From Siphlonurus alternatus (Eukaryota; Arthropoda; Insecta; Ephemeroptera; Siphlonuridae), in the NCBI GenBank assembly GCA_949825025.1, contig CATKWE010000033.1, positions 17,596 to 81,595 on the forward strand: a DNA stretch of 64,000 bases, read 5' to 3'. Positions 26,360 through 35,403 of the stretch are shown piece by piece. The translations under genes and the position numbers were made by a program. The notes under the pieces were generated by a model. That model made no database searches, was not told the DNA's origin, and was given only the letters and a program-made list of their open reading frames with translations. Every line of letters starts with the position of its first letter. The stretch's first letter is position 1.

Positions 26360-27352
26360 TTGGATAACATTTTAAGCGCTCAGTTTAGAGGCGGGTTAAA
26401 AGAATGTGCTCATTATGGCTATATATGTGCTGTTAATGAAAATGGTGTTTTGTTTTCACTTGGAAACGAAAACGAAATGTGCTATATGCGTTCTGCTTCA
26501 AAGCCTATTCAAGTTCTGCCGTTTTTGCTTCAAGGTATTGATAAAACTTACGGTTTAAACGAACAAGAAATAGCTTTAATGTCCGCTTCACATCACGGGC
26601 AATTTGAACACATTGAAATAATAAATTCTTTAATTGAAAAAACCAATATTAATGAAGAAGACTTAGTAATGCCTTTAAGCTACCCACAAGACTCATTAGC
26701 ACACAATCATATGATTAAAAACGATATACCGCCTAGAAAAATTTATCATAACTGTATTGGAAAGCATGTTGCACTAATGCTTTTTATGCGTCATAACGGC
26801 TGTTTGGAAAAAGATTATTGGAAAATAAATTCTTTAGTCCAACAAAACATAATTAGTTTCATTTCAAAATTTTCCGAATATGATAAAGATATGATTAATA
26901 TAGGAATAGACGGTTGTGGCGTCCCTGTTTTTGGAATGCCTATAAAAAACATAGCTAAAGCTTATTTAAAACTCGGTTGCCCAGATTTAATTGATGATAG
27001 TATTTTAGCTAATACCGTTTCTTTTAACACAAGCATTATGAACAGAAACGGACAGACAATTTCTGGTCTTAATGCTCTTGACCATATTCTTTTAAGCGAT
27101 AGTAATATTGTTTCAAAAATCGGCGCTTGGGGTCTTTCTTGTGTGTCTCTTAAAAAAGAAAGAATGGCTTTTGTAGTTAAAAATTTAAGCGGATTGATGG
27201 AGCCTTTACCTATTATAGTTGCATCTGTTTTAAAACAAATAAACTATAGCAACAAAGAAACTATACATAATTTAGAAAAACATTCCGAAAGTGTGCTTAA
27301 AAATGATTTAGGTTTCGAAGTTGCTACACATAGAGCTATTTTTAAAATTTAA
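26360..27352 (+). CDS. Asparaginase of the PF06089 (ReAV-like) family
   Basis: 330 residues from TTG 26360 behind AGGTGG; an in-frame ATG at 26318 lies inside the tRNA terminator and is unlikely. Family blocks: MRSASKPIQVLP (Ser and Lys of the SxxK pair), ASHHGQ, and NCIGKHVALM, which corresponds to the usual NCSGKHAG. The Cys and Lys are kept but the Ser is Ile here. IDGCGVPVFGMP is also conserved. Hydrolyses asparagine to aspartate and ammonia, probably cytoplasmic. Confidence 0.82.
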   Translation: MDNILSAQFRGGLKECAHYGYICAVNENGVLFSLGNENEMCYMRSASKPIQVLPFLLQGIDKTYGLNEQEIALMSASHHGQFEHIEIINSLIEKTNINEEDLVMPLSYPQDSLAHNHMIKNDIPPRKIYHNCIGKHVALMLFMRHNGCLEKDYWKINSLVQQNIISFISKFSEYDKDMINIGIDGCGVPVFGMPIKNIAKAYLKLGCPDLIDDSILANTVSFNTSIMNRNGQTISGLNALDHILLSDSNIVSKIGAWGLSCVSLKKERMAFVVKNLSGLMEPLPIIVASVLKQINYSNKETIHNLEKHSESVLKNDLGFEVATHRAIFKI

Positions 27353-27431
27353 CAAAAGTACAATTGACTAAATTTATATTTTTATATATAATGATTTTGA
27401 TTTAAAATTAATTGATTTAAGGAGTGTAATT

Positions 27432-27848
27432 ATGTTTTTAAATGTTGCAACATTAATAAGTACAATAATCAAACCCGGTGATGGAGTTGCACAAACTACA
27501 CAAGCAGTAGCTAGCACAGGAGACCAAGCCTCTTCTACAGGTGGTTTTTTAAGCAGTCTTAGTCCTACTGGTGCAATCTTAATGTATGTAGTGATTTTTG
27601 GAGCTGCATATTTTTTAATAATTCGTCCACAAAAAAAGCGTGAAAAAGAAATGAAACAAATGCAAGCTGCTTTAGCAGTTGGTGACAATGTTGTTACTTC
27701 TTCTGGAATGTTTGGTACTATAACTGGTGCTGGAGAAGATTGCTTCATCGTTGAATTCGGTACAAATAAAGGCGTACGTATACCTATTAGAAAAGTGGAT
27801 ATAATTGGAAAGAAGGAGCCTTTAATGTCTGCTCCTAAAGAATCTTAA
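27432..27848 (+). CDS. yajC: Preprotein translocase subunit YajC
   Basis: 138 residues with GGAG upstream. One membrane helix (ILMYVVIFGAAYFLIIRPQKKR) followed by the YajC domain (VGDNVVTSSGMFGTIT). Accessory subunit of SecDF. The N-terminal 45-residue Ala/Thr/Ser-rich stretch before the helix is longer than in most YajC. SecD/SecF are not adjacent. Confidence 0.93.
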   Translation: MFLNVATLISTIIKPGDGVAQTTQAVASTGDQASSTGGFLSSLSPTGAILMYVVIFGAAYFLIIRPQKKREKEMKQMQAALAVGDNVVTSSGMFGTITGAGEDCFIVEFGTNKGVRIPIRKVDIIGKKEPLMSAPKES

Positions 27849-27892
27849 TAATCTCCTTTACTTAAATAGCAAATACTTCTATTTATATAAAT

Positions 27893-27930
27893 AAAAAAGT
27901 GCTTGTTTATTTTTTAAAAGCACTTTTTTA
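27893..27930 (+). terminator. Terminator after yajC
   Basis: AAAAAAGTGCTT and AAGCACTTTTTT form a 12-bp stem ending in T residues. Confidence 0.85.
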
Positions 27931-27989
27931 TTTAACCAAACGCTTAACAACTTTTACTTCGAGAGCGGGATTATTAACTTTCTTCTTTA

Positions 27990-28104
27990 TTAGACTTCTT
28001 GCTAAATTACAAAAATTATAATTTTTCAATGAAATTTCGCAAGAAGTTTCATTAATTTCGTGATGCGCTGTAATTGCGAAAGCAATTACGCAAGAACTCT
28101 ATTA
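27990..28104. repeat. R1 copy c
   Basis: Full-length copy in the same orientation as copy a, directly upstream of the carboxypeptidase gene. An open frame from 28060 that runs through it into the gene is accidental. Confidence 0.8.
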
Positions 28105-28122
28105 ATAAGGATGTGTTTTCCG

Positions 28123-29538
28123 ATGAAGAAGTTTTTTATATTAGTTATGTTTATTTTAAATATTTTATTAAATAATTTTTCTGTTTTTGCTTCTAATTCT
28201 AAACCACGTGAAATTAATTTAATTTCGCCTTCGGCTGTTGTAATAGACGCTAAAACTGGTGTAGTTATTTTTGACAAAAATAAAGACGAAAAACATTACC
28301 CTGCTAGTATTACAAAAGTTATGACAGCTCTGCTCACTATTGAATATGCAAAATCTATTGACGCTAAAGACGGTTTTTTAGAAAAAATAGTTTTTTCTAA
28401 AGAAGCTGTTAATTCCGCTAAAAACAGCAGTAACATATCTATGTTTGAAGGCGAAACTCTAACTATTAGAGATGCGCTTTATGCTATGATGCTAGAATCT
28501 GCTAACGAAGTGGCTAACGCCTTGGCAGAAAAAATATCTGGTAATAATTCTAATTTTGCAAATCTTATGAACAAACGTGCCAAGGAGCTTGGCGCTACTA
28601 ATACAAATTTTGCAAACCCACATGGACTAAACGATCCTAATCATTACACAACAGCGCAAGACATGGCTCTAATATTTAAAGAAGCGATAAAACATAGAGA
28701 ATTTTTAGACTTAATCGGCACATTAAGTTATGATATTGACCCAACAGAAAAACAAACAGAAATTAGAAAACTTAATAATAGCAACAAAATGATTTTGCCT
28801 AGCTCAAAGTTTTATAATGAAGATGTTTATGGTGGAAAAACAGGTTACACAACAGATGCTAAACACACATTAGCAACTTATGCAAAGCGTGGAGAAAATG
28901 AACTCATCATAATAATTTTAAACGCAGATAAGTATGCGCCTTATAAAGACACCACCGCTTTAATTAAATATTGTTTTCCTCTGTTTAAAGAGCATTTGGC
29001 TTTTAACAGTTTAACTTATGACAAAAAAGTTAATGTTTTTAATAAAGATAATAGCTTAGTCGGGACTGTAAACGTAAAAGCGTCAAGTGATGTTTCCGTT
29101 ACGATAGCTGAAAATAAAATTGGTAATATAAATATTAAAGAAATTTTACCAGAAAAACTAAATAGAAGCGTTGCTAAAGACGAAGAAATTGGTCAAATAA
29201 TGGTTTATTGTGATGATGTTTTAATTGGCACTTCTAAAGCAGTTGCTTCAAATGCTGTTCTTGTAGAAAAAAAAGTAGAGCAAGCAAGTGTCGATACTAA
29301 AACAGAGAAAATAGACAAAACAGATAAAAGTTTTTTTAAAAAGATTACACTTTTTGCAAAAACTCCTTCAATTAATATTTCGCCTTTTGTTTTTAACGGC
29401 TTACTAATATTTTTAGGAGTTATTTTTGGTATCATAATAAAATTACGTTTTGACGCTATTAGACTAAGAAACAGACGAAGTGCTAGATATAGACTTAGAA
29501 AAGTACAAAAACCTAGATACAAATATAAAAAACTATAA
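28123..29538 (+). CDS. D-alanyl-D-alanine carboxypeptidase (DacF/PBP5-6 type)
   Basis: 471 residues from ATG 28123; the upstream extension is repeat R1. Signal peptide (MKKFFILVMFILNILLNNF), peptidase S11 motifs SxxK (PASITKVMTA), SxN (SANEVANAL) and KTG (GGKTGYTT), then a PBP5-type beta domain and a C-terminal membrane helix at about 420-445 with a strongly basic tail (RLRNRRSARYRLRK). Trims stem pentapeptides of peptidoglycan outside the cell. In Bacillus dacF lies beside spoIIA; here it is 5 kb away. Confidence 0.92.
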   Translation: MKKFFILVMFILNILLNNFSVFASNSKPREINLISPSAVVIDAKTGVVIFDKNKDEKHYPASITKVMTALLTIEYAKSIDAKDGFLEKIVFSKEAVNSAKNSSNISMFEGETLTIRDALYAMMLESANEVANALAEKISGNNSNFANLMNKRAKELGATNTNFANPHGLNDPNHYTTAQDMALIFKEAIKHREFLDLIGTLSYDIDPTEKQTEIRKLNNSNKMILPSSKFYNEDVYGGKTGYTTDAKHTLATYAKRGENELIIIILNADKYAPYKDTTALIKYCFPLFKEHLAFNSLTYDKKVNVFNKDNSLVGTVNVKASSDVSVTIAENKIGNINIKEILPEKLNRSVAKDEEIGQIMVYCDDVLIGTSKAVASNAVLVEKKVEQASVDTKTEKIDKTDKSFFKKITLFAKTPSINISPFVFNGLLIFLGVIFGIIIKLRFDAIRLRNRRSARYRLRKVQKPRYKYKKL

Positions 29539-29559
29539 AATTATTTAAGCGAGGTTACT

Positions 29560-30090
29560 ATGTACGAAACTATAAAATCCGAACTAACTTACAAAGGGCG
29601 AATGATCGATGTTGTTTGTGATACAATTATTCTTCCAGACGGCAAAGAAGCTGTTAGGGAATGTGTTGTACATGGCGGGGCTTCTGCTATAATCCCTATT
29701 ATGGACAATTTAGACATATTGCTTGTAGAGCAATATAGACACCCTGCAAAAGCTATGACGCTTGAAATTCCTGCTGGAACTCTTGAAAAAAACGAAGACC
29801 CTTTCATTTGTGCCAAGAGAGAGCTTGAAGAAGAAACTGGGTATTATTCTGATAACATTTCTTTTTTATTTAAAATGTATTCTGCAATAGGATTTTGCAC
29901 CGAAGTTTTACACATTTATGTTGCAAAAGATTTGAAAAAATCAAAACAAAATTTAGACGAAGATGAATTTGTCACTGTCAAAGCTTTTAGTATTGATGAA
30001 GCTTTTGACAAAATTTTCACAGGTGAAATAGTCGATAGCAAAACTATATCTGCTGTTTTAGCTTTAAAAAACAATAGATTTCTTGCGTAA
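29560..30090 (+). CDS. NUDIX hydrolase, ADP-ribose pyrophosphatase type
   Basis: 176 residues. Nudix box GTLEKNEDPFICAKRELEEETGY fits GX5EX7REUXEEXGU (shown in parts GTLEKNE and RELEEETG). EQYRHPAKAMTLEIPAG is typical of the ADP-ribose subfamily. Its last codons and the TAA stop are supplied by repeat R1 copy d (from 30074), so the original C-terminus was altered by the repeat. Confidence 0.9.
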   Translation: MYETIKSELTYKGRMIDVVCDTIILPDGKEAVRECVVHGGASAIIPIMDNLDILLVEQYRHPAKAMTLEIPAGTLEKNEDPFICAKRELEEETGYYSDNISFLFKMYSAIGFCTEVLHIYVAKDLKKSKQNLDEDEFVTVKAFSIDEAFDKIFTGEIVDSKTISAVLALKNNRFLA

Positions 30091-30184
30091 TTGCTTTCGC
30101 AATTACAGCGCATCACGAAATTAATGAAACTTCTTGCGAAATTTCCATTAAAAAATTATCAATTTTGTAATTTCTCAAGAAGTC
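30074..30184. repeat. R1 copy d
   Basis: Inverse orientation. Starts inside the NUDIX gene (AATAGATTTCTTGCGTAA) and ends just upstream of the putP ribosome site. Confidence 0.8.
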
Positions 30185-30212
30185 ATTTAAACAAATTAAG
30201 GGGATAACTTCA

Positions 30213-31700
30213 ATGAGTGATATTGCACAAAAACTGCTGGCTTTTGTTTTATACTTTATTGTCGTTCTTGGTATAGGTGTATACTTTATGCTTAAACAAA
30301 GAGCTAACAATAACAGCGAATATTTTTTAGGTAGTAGAAAGATGGGTGCTTGGGTTACAGCTCTAAGCGCACAAGCCTCTGACATGAGTGGTTGGCTATT
30401 AATGGGCTTTCCTGGTGCTATATTAGCGGCTGGATTTGGGCAAATTTGGATAGCAGTTGGACTTATTTTGGGTTCGTATTTAAACTGGCTATTTTTGGCA
30501 AAAAGATTAAGAAGATTTACTAAAGCTGCTGACGACGCTATTACTATACCTGAATACTTAACAAAAAGATTTAAACAAAAATCACACACACTTCAAGTTG
30601 TATGCGCAGTCATCTTTTTTATATGCTTCACAGTCTACGTAGCTTCTGCCTTTAAAGCAGGTAGCACTCTTTTTTCAACAGTTCTTGGACTAAATTCAGA
30701 TGTTGCGATGATAATTTTTGCTCTTATCATAATCGGCTATACTTTTACAGGCGGTTTCGCCGCTGTTTGCTGGACAGACTTCTTTCAAGGAATGCTAATG
30801 CTTTTTGCTCTTGTTTTTACACCTATAGCATTAGTTATGACAAAATCAACTTCTGGAATTTCAGAAATAGCTATAAATTCTCCAGGCTTTTTTAACCTAC
30901 TTCCTACAGGAAAACTTGATTATGAAAGCGTTACAACAATTTTATCAGGTCTTGCTTGGGGGCTTGGCTATTTTGGTATGCCTCATATAATAGTTCGTTT
31001 TATGGCTATTGAGAACAGCTCTATGATAACTAAATCGAGAAGAATTGCTGTTGTTTGGGTTGTAATATCTTTTATCGGTGCAATTGCCGTTGGAATTTTA
31101 GGAAGAGCAATGTTCCCAGAGCTTATTAAAAGCGGAAGCGAAGAAGTTTTTATTAGAATGATAGATTTAGTTTTCAATCCATTTTTCGCAGGAATTGTAT
31201 TATCCGCTATTTTAGCTGCTTCTATGAGTACGGCAGATTCTCAGCTTTTGGTTGCTTCTTCTGCTTTTACAAACGATATTTATTTACCTATGTTTAGACA
31301 AAAAGCAAGTGATAAGGAATTAGTTTGGGTTGGAAGAATTTTGGTTATTGTTTTATCTGTTGTGGCTTTTTTCATAGCAAGAGATAAAAACAGCGGAAAC
31401 ATAATGAGCTTAGTTTCAAACGCTTGGGCTGGTTTTGGAGCTGCTTTTGGTCCTGTTATTTTGCTTTCGCTTTATTGGAAACGTTTTACATACAAAGGTG
31501 CTATTTCTGGCATTATCTTAGGTGGTCTCACTGTTTTTATTTGGATAAAACTAATGTCTTTTACTGGAATTTATGAGCTTTTACCTGGCTTTATTTTAGG
31601 TTTTGCAGGTTGTGTTATCGGTTCGTTAGTTGACAACGAACCTTCTAAAGATGTTTTGAACATTTATGATAGAGCTTTAGACGTAAGTATTGATGACTAA
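30213..31700 (+). CDS. putP: Sodium/proline symporter PutP
   Basis: 495 residues, ATG with AAGGGG. About 12-13 membrane helices. SSS-family landmarks: SAQASDMSGWLLMGFPGA, FTGGFAAVCWTDFFQG and AASMSTADSQLLVASSAFTND (given as AASMSTADSQLL). These favour PutP over pantothenate or glucose carriers. Inner membrane, Na+-coupled proline uptake. Confidence 0.92.
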   Translation: MSDIAQKLLAFVLYFIVVLGIGVYFMLKQRANNNSEYFLGSRKMGAWVTALSAQASDMSGWLLMGFPGAILAAGFGQIWIAVGLILGSYLNWLFLAKRLRRFTKAADDAITIPEYLTKRFKQKSHTLQVVCAVIFFICFTVYVASAFKAGSTLFSTVLGLNSDVAMIIFALIIIGYTFTGGFAAVCWTDFFQGMLMLFALVFTPIALVMTKSTSGISEIAINSPGFFNLLPTGKLDYESVTTILSGLAWGLGYFGMPHIIVRFMAIENSSMITKSRRIAVVWVVISFIGAIAVGILGRAMFPELIKSGSEEVFIRMIDLVFNPFFAGIVLSAILAASMSTADSQLLVASSAFTNDIYLPMFRQKASDKELVWVGRILVIVLSVVAFFIARDKNSGNIMSLVSNAWAGFGAAFGPVILLSLYWKRFTYKGAISGIILGGLTVFIWIKLMSFTGIYELLPGFILGFAGCVIGSLVDNEPSKDVLNIYDRALDVSIDD

Positions 31701-31723
31701 AAGCTTGTACAAAGGGGATTTTT

Positions 31724-33268
31724 ATGAAAAAACGAGCATTAATTAGCGTTAGTGATAAAGACGGAATCATTTCATTTGCAAAAAAACTTATAGAAAATAA
31801 CTATGAAATAATTTCTACTGGAAATACAGCTAAGTTTTTAAAAGAAAACGGAATTCAAGTTTTACTAGCTGAAGATGTTACTGGTTTTCCAGAATGTTTA
31901 GACGGAAGAATAAAAACTATACACCCAAAAATTCATGGTGGTATTTTAGCGATTAGAGAAAACCCGTCTCATATGGATAAACTTAGCGAGCTGTCTATTG
32001 ATTTAATTGACATCGTAGTTATAAATTTATATCCTTTTAAAAACACAATAGATAACCCAGAACACACTTTAGAGCAAGCAATAGAAAATATAGATATAGG
32101 CGGCCCTACTATGATTAGAGCCGCTGCTAAAAATTATAAATACGTAACGGTAGTTACAGATAAATCACAGTATGACGAAGTTATTGAAAGAATAGATAAA
32201 AACGAGTTAGATGAGAAATTCAACTTCAAACTTTCTTGTGAGGCTTTTTCTCACACCGCTACATATGACGGTCATATTGCTAATTATATGAACAAAAAAA
32301 TTAGTAATTCTAACTTTTGCGATAAATTGTTTTTTAAGTTTGAAAAATTGCAAAACTTACGCTACGGCGAAAACCCTCACCAACAAGCAAGTTTTTACTC
32401 AACTGACTTAAAAAATGAGTGTGGCATAGAAAAAGCTAAATCTATTCATGGAAAAGAGCTTTCATACAATAATATTTCAGACGCTCAAGGGGCTATAGAC
32501 GCTTGTTTGGAGTTTGACGAGCCTGCTTGTGTAGCTGTTAAACACGCTACTCCTTGCGGTGTTGCCGTTTCTAAAACACCTCTTGAAGCTTTCGAAAAAG
32601 CTAGAGATTGCAATTCTATTGCTATTTTTGGTGGTATTGTTTGCTTTAACGCGGAAGTTGACGAAGATACTGCAATTAAGCTTAATGAGATATTTTTAGA
32701 AATAGTAATTGCACCTTCGTATTCACAAAAAGCTATAGAGGTTTTGACCAAAAAACAAAATTTAAGAATATTAATTTTAGAACAGCTAGATATTAAACAC
32801 CCAAGAAATAAAGAAAGCTTGGAATTTAAAAGCGTTGGTGGCGGTGTTTTAATTGAACAAAAAGATAATTTAACAATTTCAGATTATGAAAAAGTTGCAA
32901 CTTCAAAAGAGCCCACATCAGATGAATTAAAAGATTTGCTTTTTGCTATGAAAGTTGTTAAACATGTTAAATCTAATGCTATAGTTATAGCTAAAAATGG
33001 GCAAACTATTGGAATAGGGAGCGGTTTTGTTTCTCGTATAGAAGCTTGTAAGCACGCACTTGAGCAAGGTGGGGATTTGTGCAAGGGAGCAGTTTTGGCT
33101 TCTGATGCTTTCTTTCCTTTCTCTGACGTTGTGAGCGAATGTGCTAAATTTGGGATTAGTTCAATAATTCAACCAGGTGGCTCTAAAAACGACAATGACT
33201 CTATAGAAGAATGTGATAAGAGCAATATTTCTATGGTTTTCACGGGAAGTAGACATTTTAAGCACTAG
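31724..33268 (+). CDS. purH: Bifunctional AICAR formyltransferase / IMP cyclohydrolase PurH
   Basis: 514 residues. N-terminal MGS-like IMP cyclohydrolase (ALISVSDKDGIISFAKKL, STGNTAKFL, DGRIKTIHPKIHGG), then the formyltransferase domain from about 200 (LRYGENPHQQA, KHATPCGVAV, with PCG and QPGGS loops). Last two steps to IMP. No other pur gene is adjacent and no purine riboswitch is visible before it. Confidence 0.97.
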   Translation: MKKRALISVSDKDGIISFAKKLIENNYEIISTGNTAKFLKENGIQVLLAEDVTGFPECLDGRIKTIHPKIHGGILAIRENPSHMDKLSELSIDLIDIVVINLYPFKNTIDNPEHTLEQAIENIDIGGPTMIRAAAKNYKYVTVVTDKSQYDEVIERIDKNELDEKFNFKLSCEAFSHTATYDGHIANYMNKKISNSNFCDKLFFKFEKLQNLRYGENPHQQASFYSTDLKNECGIEKAKSIHGKELSYNNISDAQGAIDACLEFDEPACVAVKHATPCGVAVSKTPLEAFEKARDCNSIAIFGGIVCFNAEVDEDTAIKLNEIFLEIVIAPSYSQKAIEVLTKKQNLRILILEQLDIKHPRNKESLEFKSVGGGVLIEQKDNLTISDYEKVATSKEPTSDELKDLLFAMKVVKHVKSNAIVIAKNGQTIGIGSGFVSRIEACKHALEQGGDLCKGAVLASDAFFPFSDVVSECAKFGISSIIQPGGSKNDNDSIEECDKSNISMVFTGSRHFKH

Positions 33269-33325
33269 GTCACGTTTAAAAACTTCAGTTTTTAGAGATG
33301 TCCCTTAATTTCAAAGGAGAATAAT

Positions 33326-35095
33326 ATGCCAAAAAGAAATGAAATTGATAACAAATTCAAATGGAAAATTGAAGATTTATTTGCAAATGATGAGTTGTGG
33401 AGAAAATCTTACAATGATTTAAAAGATAATATTTATAAAATGGAGTCTTTTAAGGGCAATTTAACAACCCCACGCAACGTTTTTGAATGTTTAAAGCTTA
33501 GAGATGAATTATCTGTTTTGGCAGAGCAAGTGTTTGTTTATGCTACAATGAAGTTCCACGAAAACACAAAAGACGGAAAATATCAGTCAATATCTGACTT
33601 AGCCGAAAGCTTAACTATTTCTTTTAGCGCTTCTACTTCTTATATAGAGCCGGAAATTTTAGAGCTTCCAGAAGATTTTTTGGAAAAAGCTATAGAAGAA
33701 ATTGAAGGATTTAACGTTTATGAGCATTATTTCAAAGAGATATTTAGGTCTAAAGAGCATATGCTTGATGCTAAAGGCGAAGAACTTTTAGCTAAAACGC
33801 AAGATCTTGCTTCTGCATCTTCTAATATTTATGACATGATTCACGATGCTGATATGGTTTTTAAACCAATCAAAAACAGCAAAGGCGAGCAATTTGAACT
33901 TACGCAAGGCAAATATATTTCTTATATGGAATCTTTTGACAGAGAACTTAGAACAAATGCTTTTCATAGCTATTATGAAACTTATATAGCTCAAAAAAAC
34001 ACTTTAGCATCTGTTTATTATGCAAATGTTAAAAAAGACTTTTTCTACGCTAAAATAAGGAATTTTAAATCGTCTCTTGACGAAGCTTTGTTTTCTTACA
34101 ACATTCCAGAAGAAGTGTATATAAATTTGATTGAAACTATACACAACCATTTGCCTTTAATTCATAAATACATTGATATAAGAAAAGAAGCGCTTGGCGT
34201 TTCCGAACTCCATATGTACGATTTGTACGTTCCTATTGTTAAAGACGCTAACACCGAAATCAACTACGACGACGCTAAAGAAACTGTTATAAAAGCTTTA
34301 GCACCTCTTGGCGAAGAATACGTTAGCAAAGTTAAAGAAGCTCTTGAAAACGGCTGGGTAGACGTTTATGAAAACGACGGTAAACGAAGTGGTGCGTATG
34401 CTTGGGGTGCTTTCGGAGCACACCCTTACATCTTGATGAATTTTGATAACAAAATCAACGATATGTTCACTTTAGCTCACGAAATAGGTCACGCTATGCA
34501 CAGTCATTACACATGGTCAAACCAACCATATGTTTACGCTAATTACACTATTTTCGTTGCCGAAGTTGCGTCAACTGTAAACGAATGTTTGCTTATGAAT
34601 TATTTAATTAACAACACTAAAGATGAAATTTTAAAGAAATACTTAGTAAACTATTCTTTAGAACAATTTAGAGGTACAGTTTTTAGACAAACAATGTTTG
34701 CCGAGTTTGAAATGAAAGCACATAATTTAGCACAAAACGAAACTCCTCTGACTTGGGAAGTTTTAAACGAGCTGTACCGTGACCTTAACATTTTGTATTA
34801 CGGCAAAAATATTGTTATGGACGAGCAAATTGACTATGAATGGTCAAGAATACCTCATTTTTATTCAGCTTTTTATGTTTACCAGTACGCCACTGGCTAT
34901 TGTGCCGCTGTAGCTATTTCAAACGCTATATTAAATAACGGCGAAAAGGCTGTAAACGATTATTTATCGTTTTTAAAAAGCGGTTCTTCAAATTATTCAA
35001 TAGATTTGCTTAAAAAAGCCGGTGCTGATATGACAGACCCTGAAACTATAAAGAGCGCTCTTAAAACTTTTGAGAAATTATTGGAAGAAATTTAA
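33326..35095 (+). CDS. pepF: Oligoendopeptidase F
   Basis: 589 residues, M3B metallopeptidase. Zinc site LAHEIGHAMHSHY (HEXXH) near 390 with the third ligand Glu in FVAEVASTVNE; the PepF/M3 N-terminal domain precedes. No signal peptide, so it cuts short peptides in the cytoplasm. A good intrinsic terminator follows. Confidence 0.95.
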   Translation: MPKRNEIDNKFKWKIEDLFANDELWRKSYNDLKDNIYKMESFKGNLTTPRNVFECLKLRDELSVLAEQVFVYATMKFHENTKDGKYQSISDLAESLTISFSASTSYIEPEILELPEDFLEKAIEEIEGFNVYEHYFKEIFRSKEHMLDAKGEELLAKTQDLASASSNIYDMIHDADMVFKPIKNSKGEQFELTQGKYISYMESFDRELRTNAFHSYYETYIAQKNTLASVYYANVKKDFFYAKIRNFKSSLDEALFSYNIPEEVYINLIETIHNHLPLIHKYIDIRKEALGVSELHMYDLYVPIVKDANTEINYDDAKETVIKALAPLGEEYVSKVKEALENGWVDVYENDGKRSGAYAWGAFGAHPYILMNFDNKINDMFTLAHEIGHAMHSHYTWSNQPYVYANYTIFVAEVASTVNECLLMNYLINNTKDEILKKYLVNYSLEQFRGTVFRQTMFAEFEMKAHNLAQNETPLTWEVLNELYRDLNILYYGKNIVMDEQIDYEWSRIPHFYSAFYVYQYATGYCAAVAISNAILNNGEKAVNDYLSFLKSGSSNYSIDLLKKAGADMTDPETIKSALKTFEKLLEEI

Positions 35096-35110
35096 TTTTC
35101 GTTATATTTA

Positions 35111-35149
35111 GACTGCCGACAACTAATTGCTGTCGGCAGTCTTTTTTTG
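35111..35149 (+). terminator. Terminator after pepF
   Basis: GACTGCCGACA / TGTCGGCAGTC, 11-bp stem followed by seven T. Confidence 0.93.
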
Positions 35150-35241
35150 CAATCTGATTAATAGATTGCCTATATTTTGCACTAAATTTAAATTAAAATA
35201 ATCTCAAACGCACTATTTCCATGTTTTCATATAAGTAAACC

Positions 35242-35270
35242 TTGACAATTCTTTCGCTATTGTGTATTAT
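35242..35270 (+). promoter_or_regulatory. Sigma-A promoter of the cystine carrier
   Basis: TTGACA at 35242-35247, 17-base spacer, TATTAT at 35265-35270. The transcript would carry a leader of about 125 bases. Confidence 0.8.
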
Positions 35271-35282
35271 AGTAACATAGTT

Positions 35283-35320
35283 ACAAAGGGAGGGGTTTTA
35301 TTGCATTATGTAGCCTTTGT
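35283..35320 (+). promoter_or_regulatory. Leader stem enclosing the start of the leader ORF
   Basis: ACAAAGG at 35283-35289 pairs with CCTTTGT at 35314-35320, enclosing the ribosome site and TTG start of the leader ORF. A second 7-bp stem, TAGTTAT/ATAACTA, lies around 35337-35372 before the main gene. Confidence 0.45.
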
Positions 35321-35339
35321 TTTCCGATGTTGTTGCTAG
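35301..35339 (+). CDS. Twelve-codon leader peptide ending Cys-Cys-Cys
   Basis: TTG start seven bases after GGGAGGGG, reading MHYVAFVFRCCC then TAG. It lies between the promoter and the tcyP start. Three successive Cys codons immediately before the stop are what a cysteine-sensing attenuation peptide should have: ribosomes pause there when Cys-tRNA is short. Cysteine leader peptides of this sort are known in actinobacteria. I infer control of the cystine carrier downstream; the mechanism (attenuation or coupling) is not clear, as no strong terminator hairpin follows. Confidence 0.6.
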   Translation: MHYVAFVFRCCC

Positions 35340-35403
35340 TTATAAAAAACGGATTTTATTTATTTGATAACTACATACAATTTTATTGGAAGGCGTGTTT
35401 TTT

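Noticed and set aside
28060..28122. Upstream start for the carboxypeptidase
   Set aside because: The extension is entirely repeat R1 and its immediate flank; the signal peptide starts at 28123.
35271..35403. T-box or SAM riboswitch in the tcyP leader
   Set aside because: No T-box sequence or S-box core is visible; the leader ORF explains the region better.
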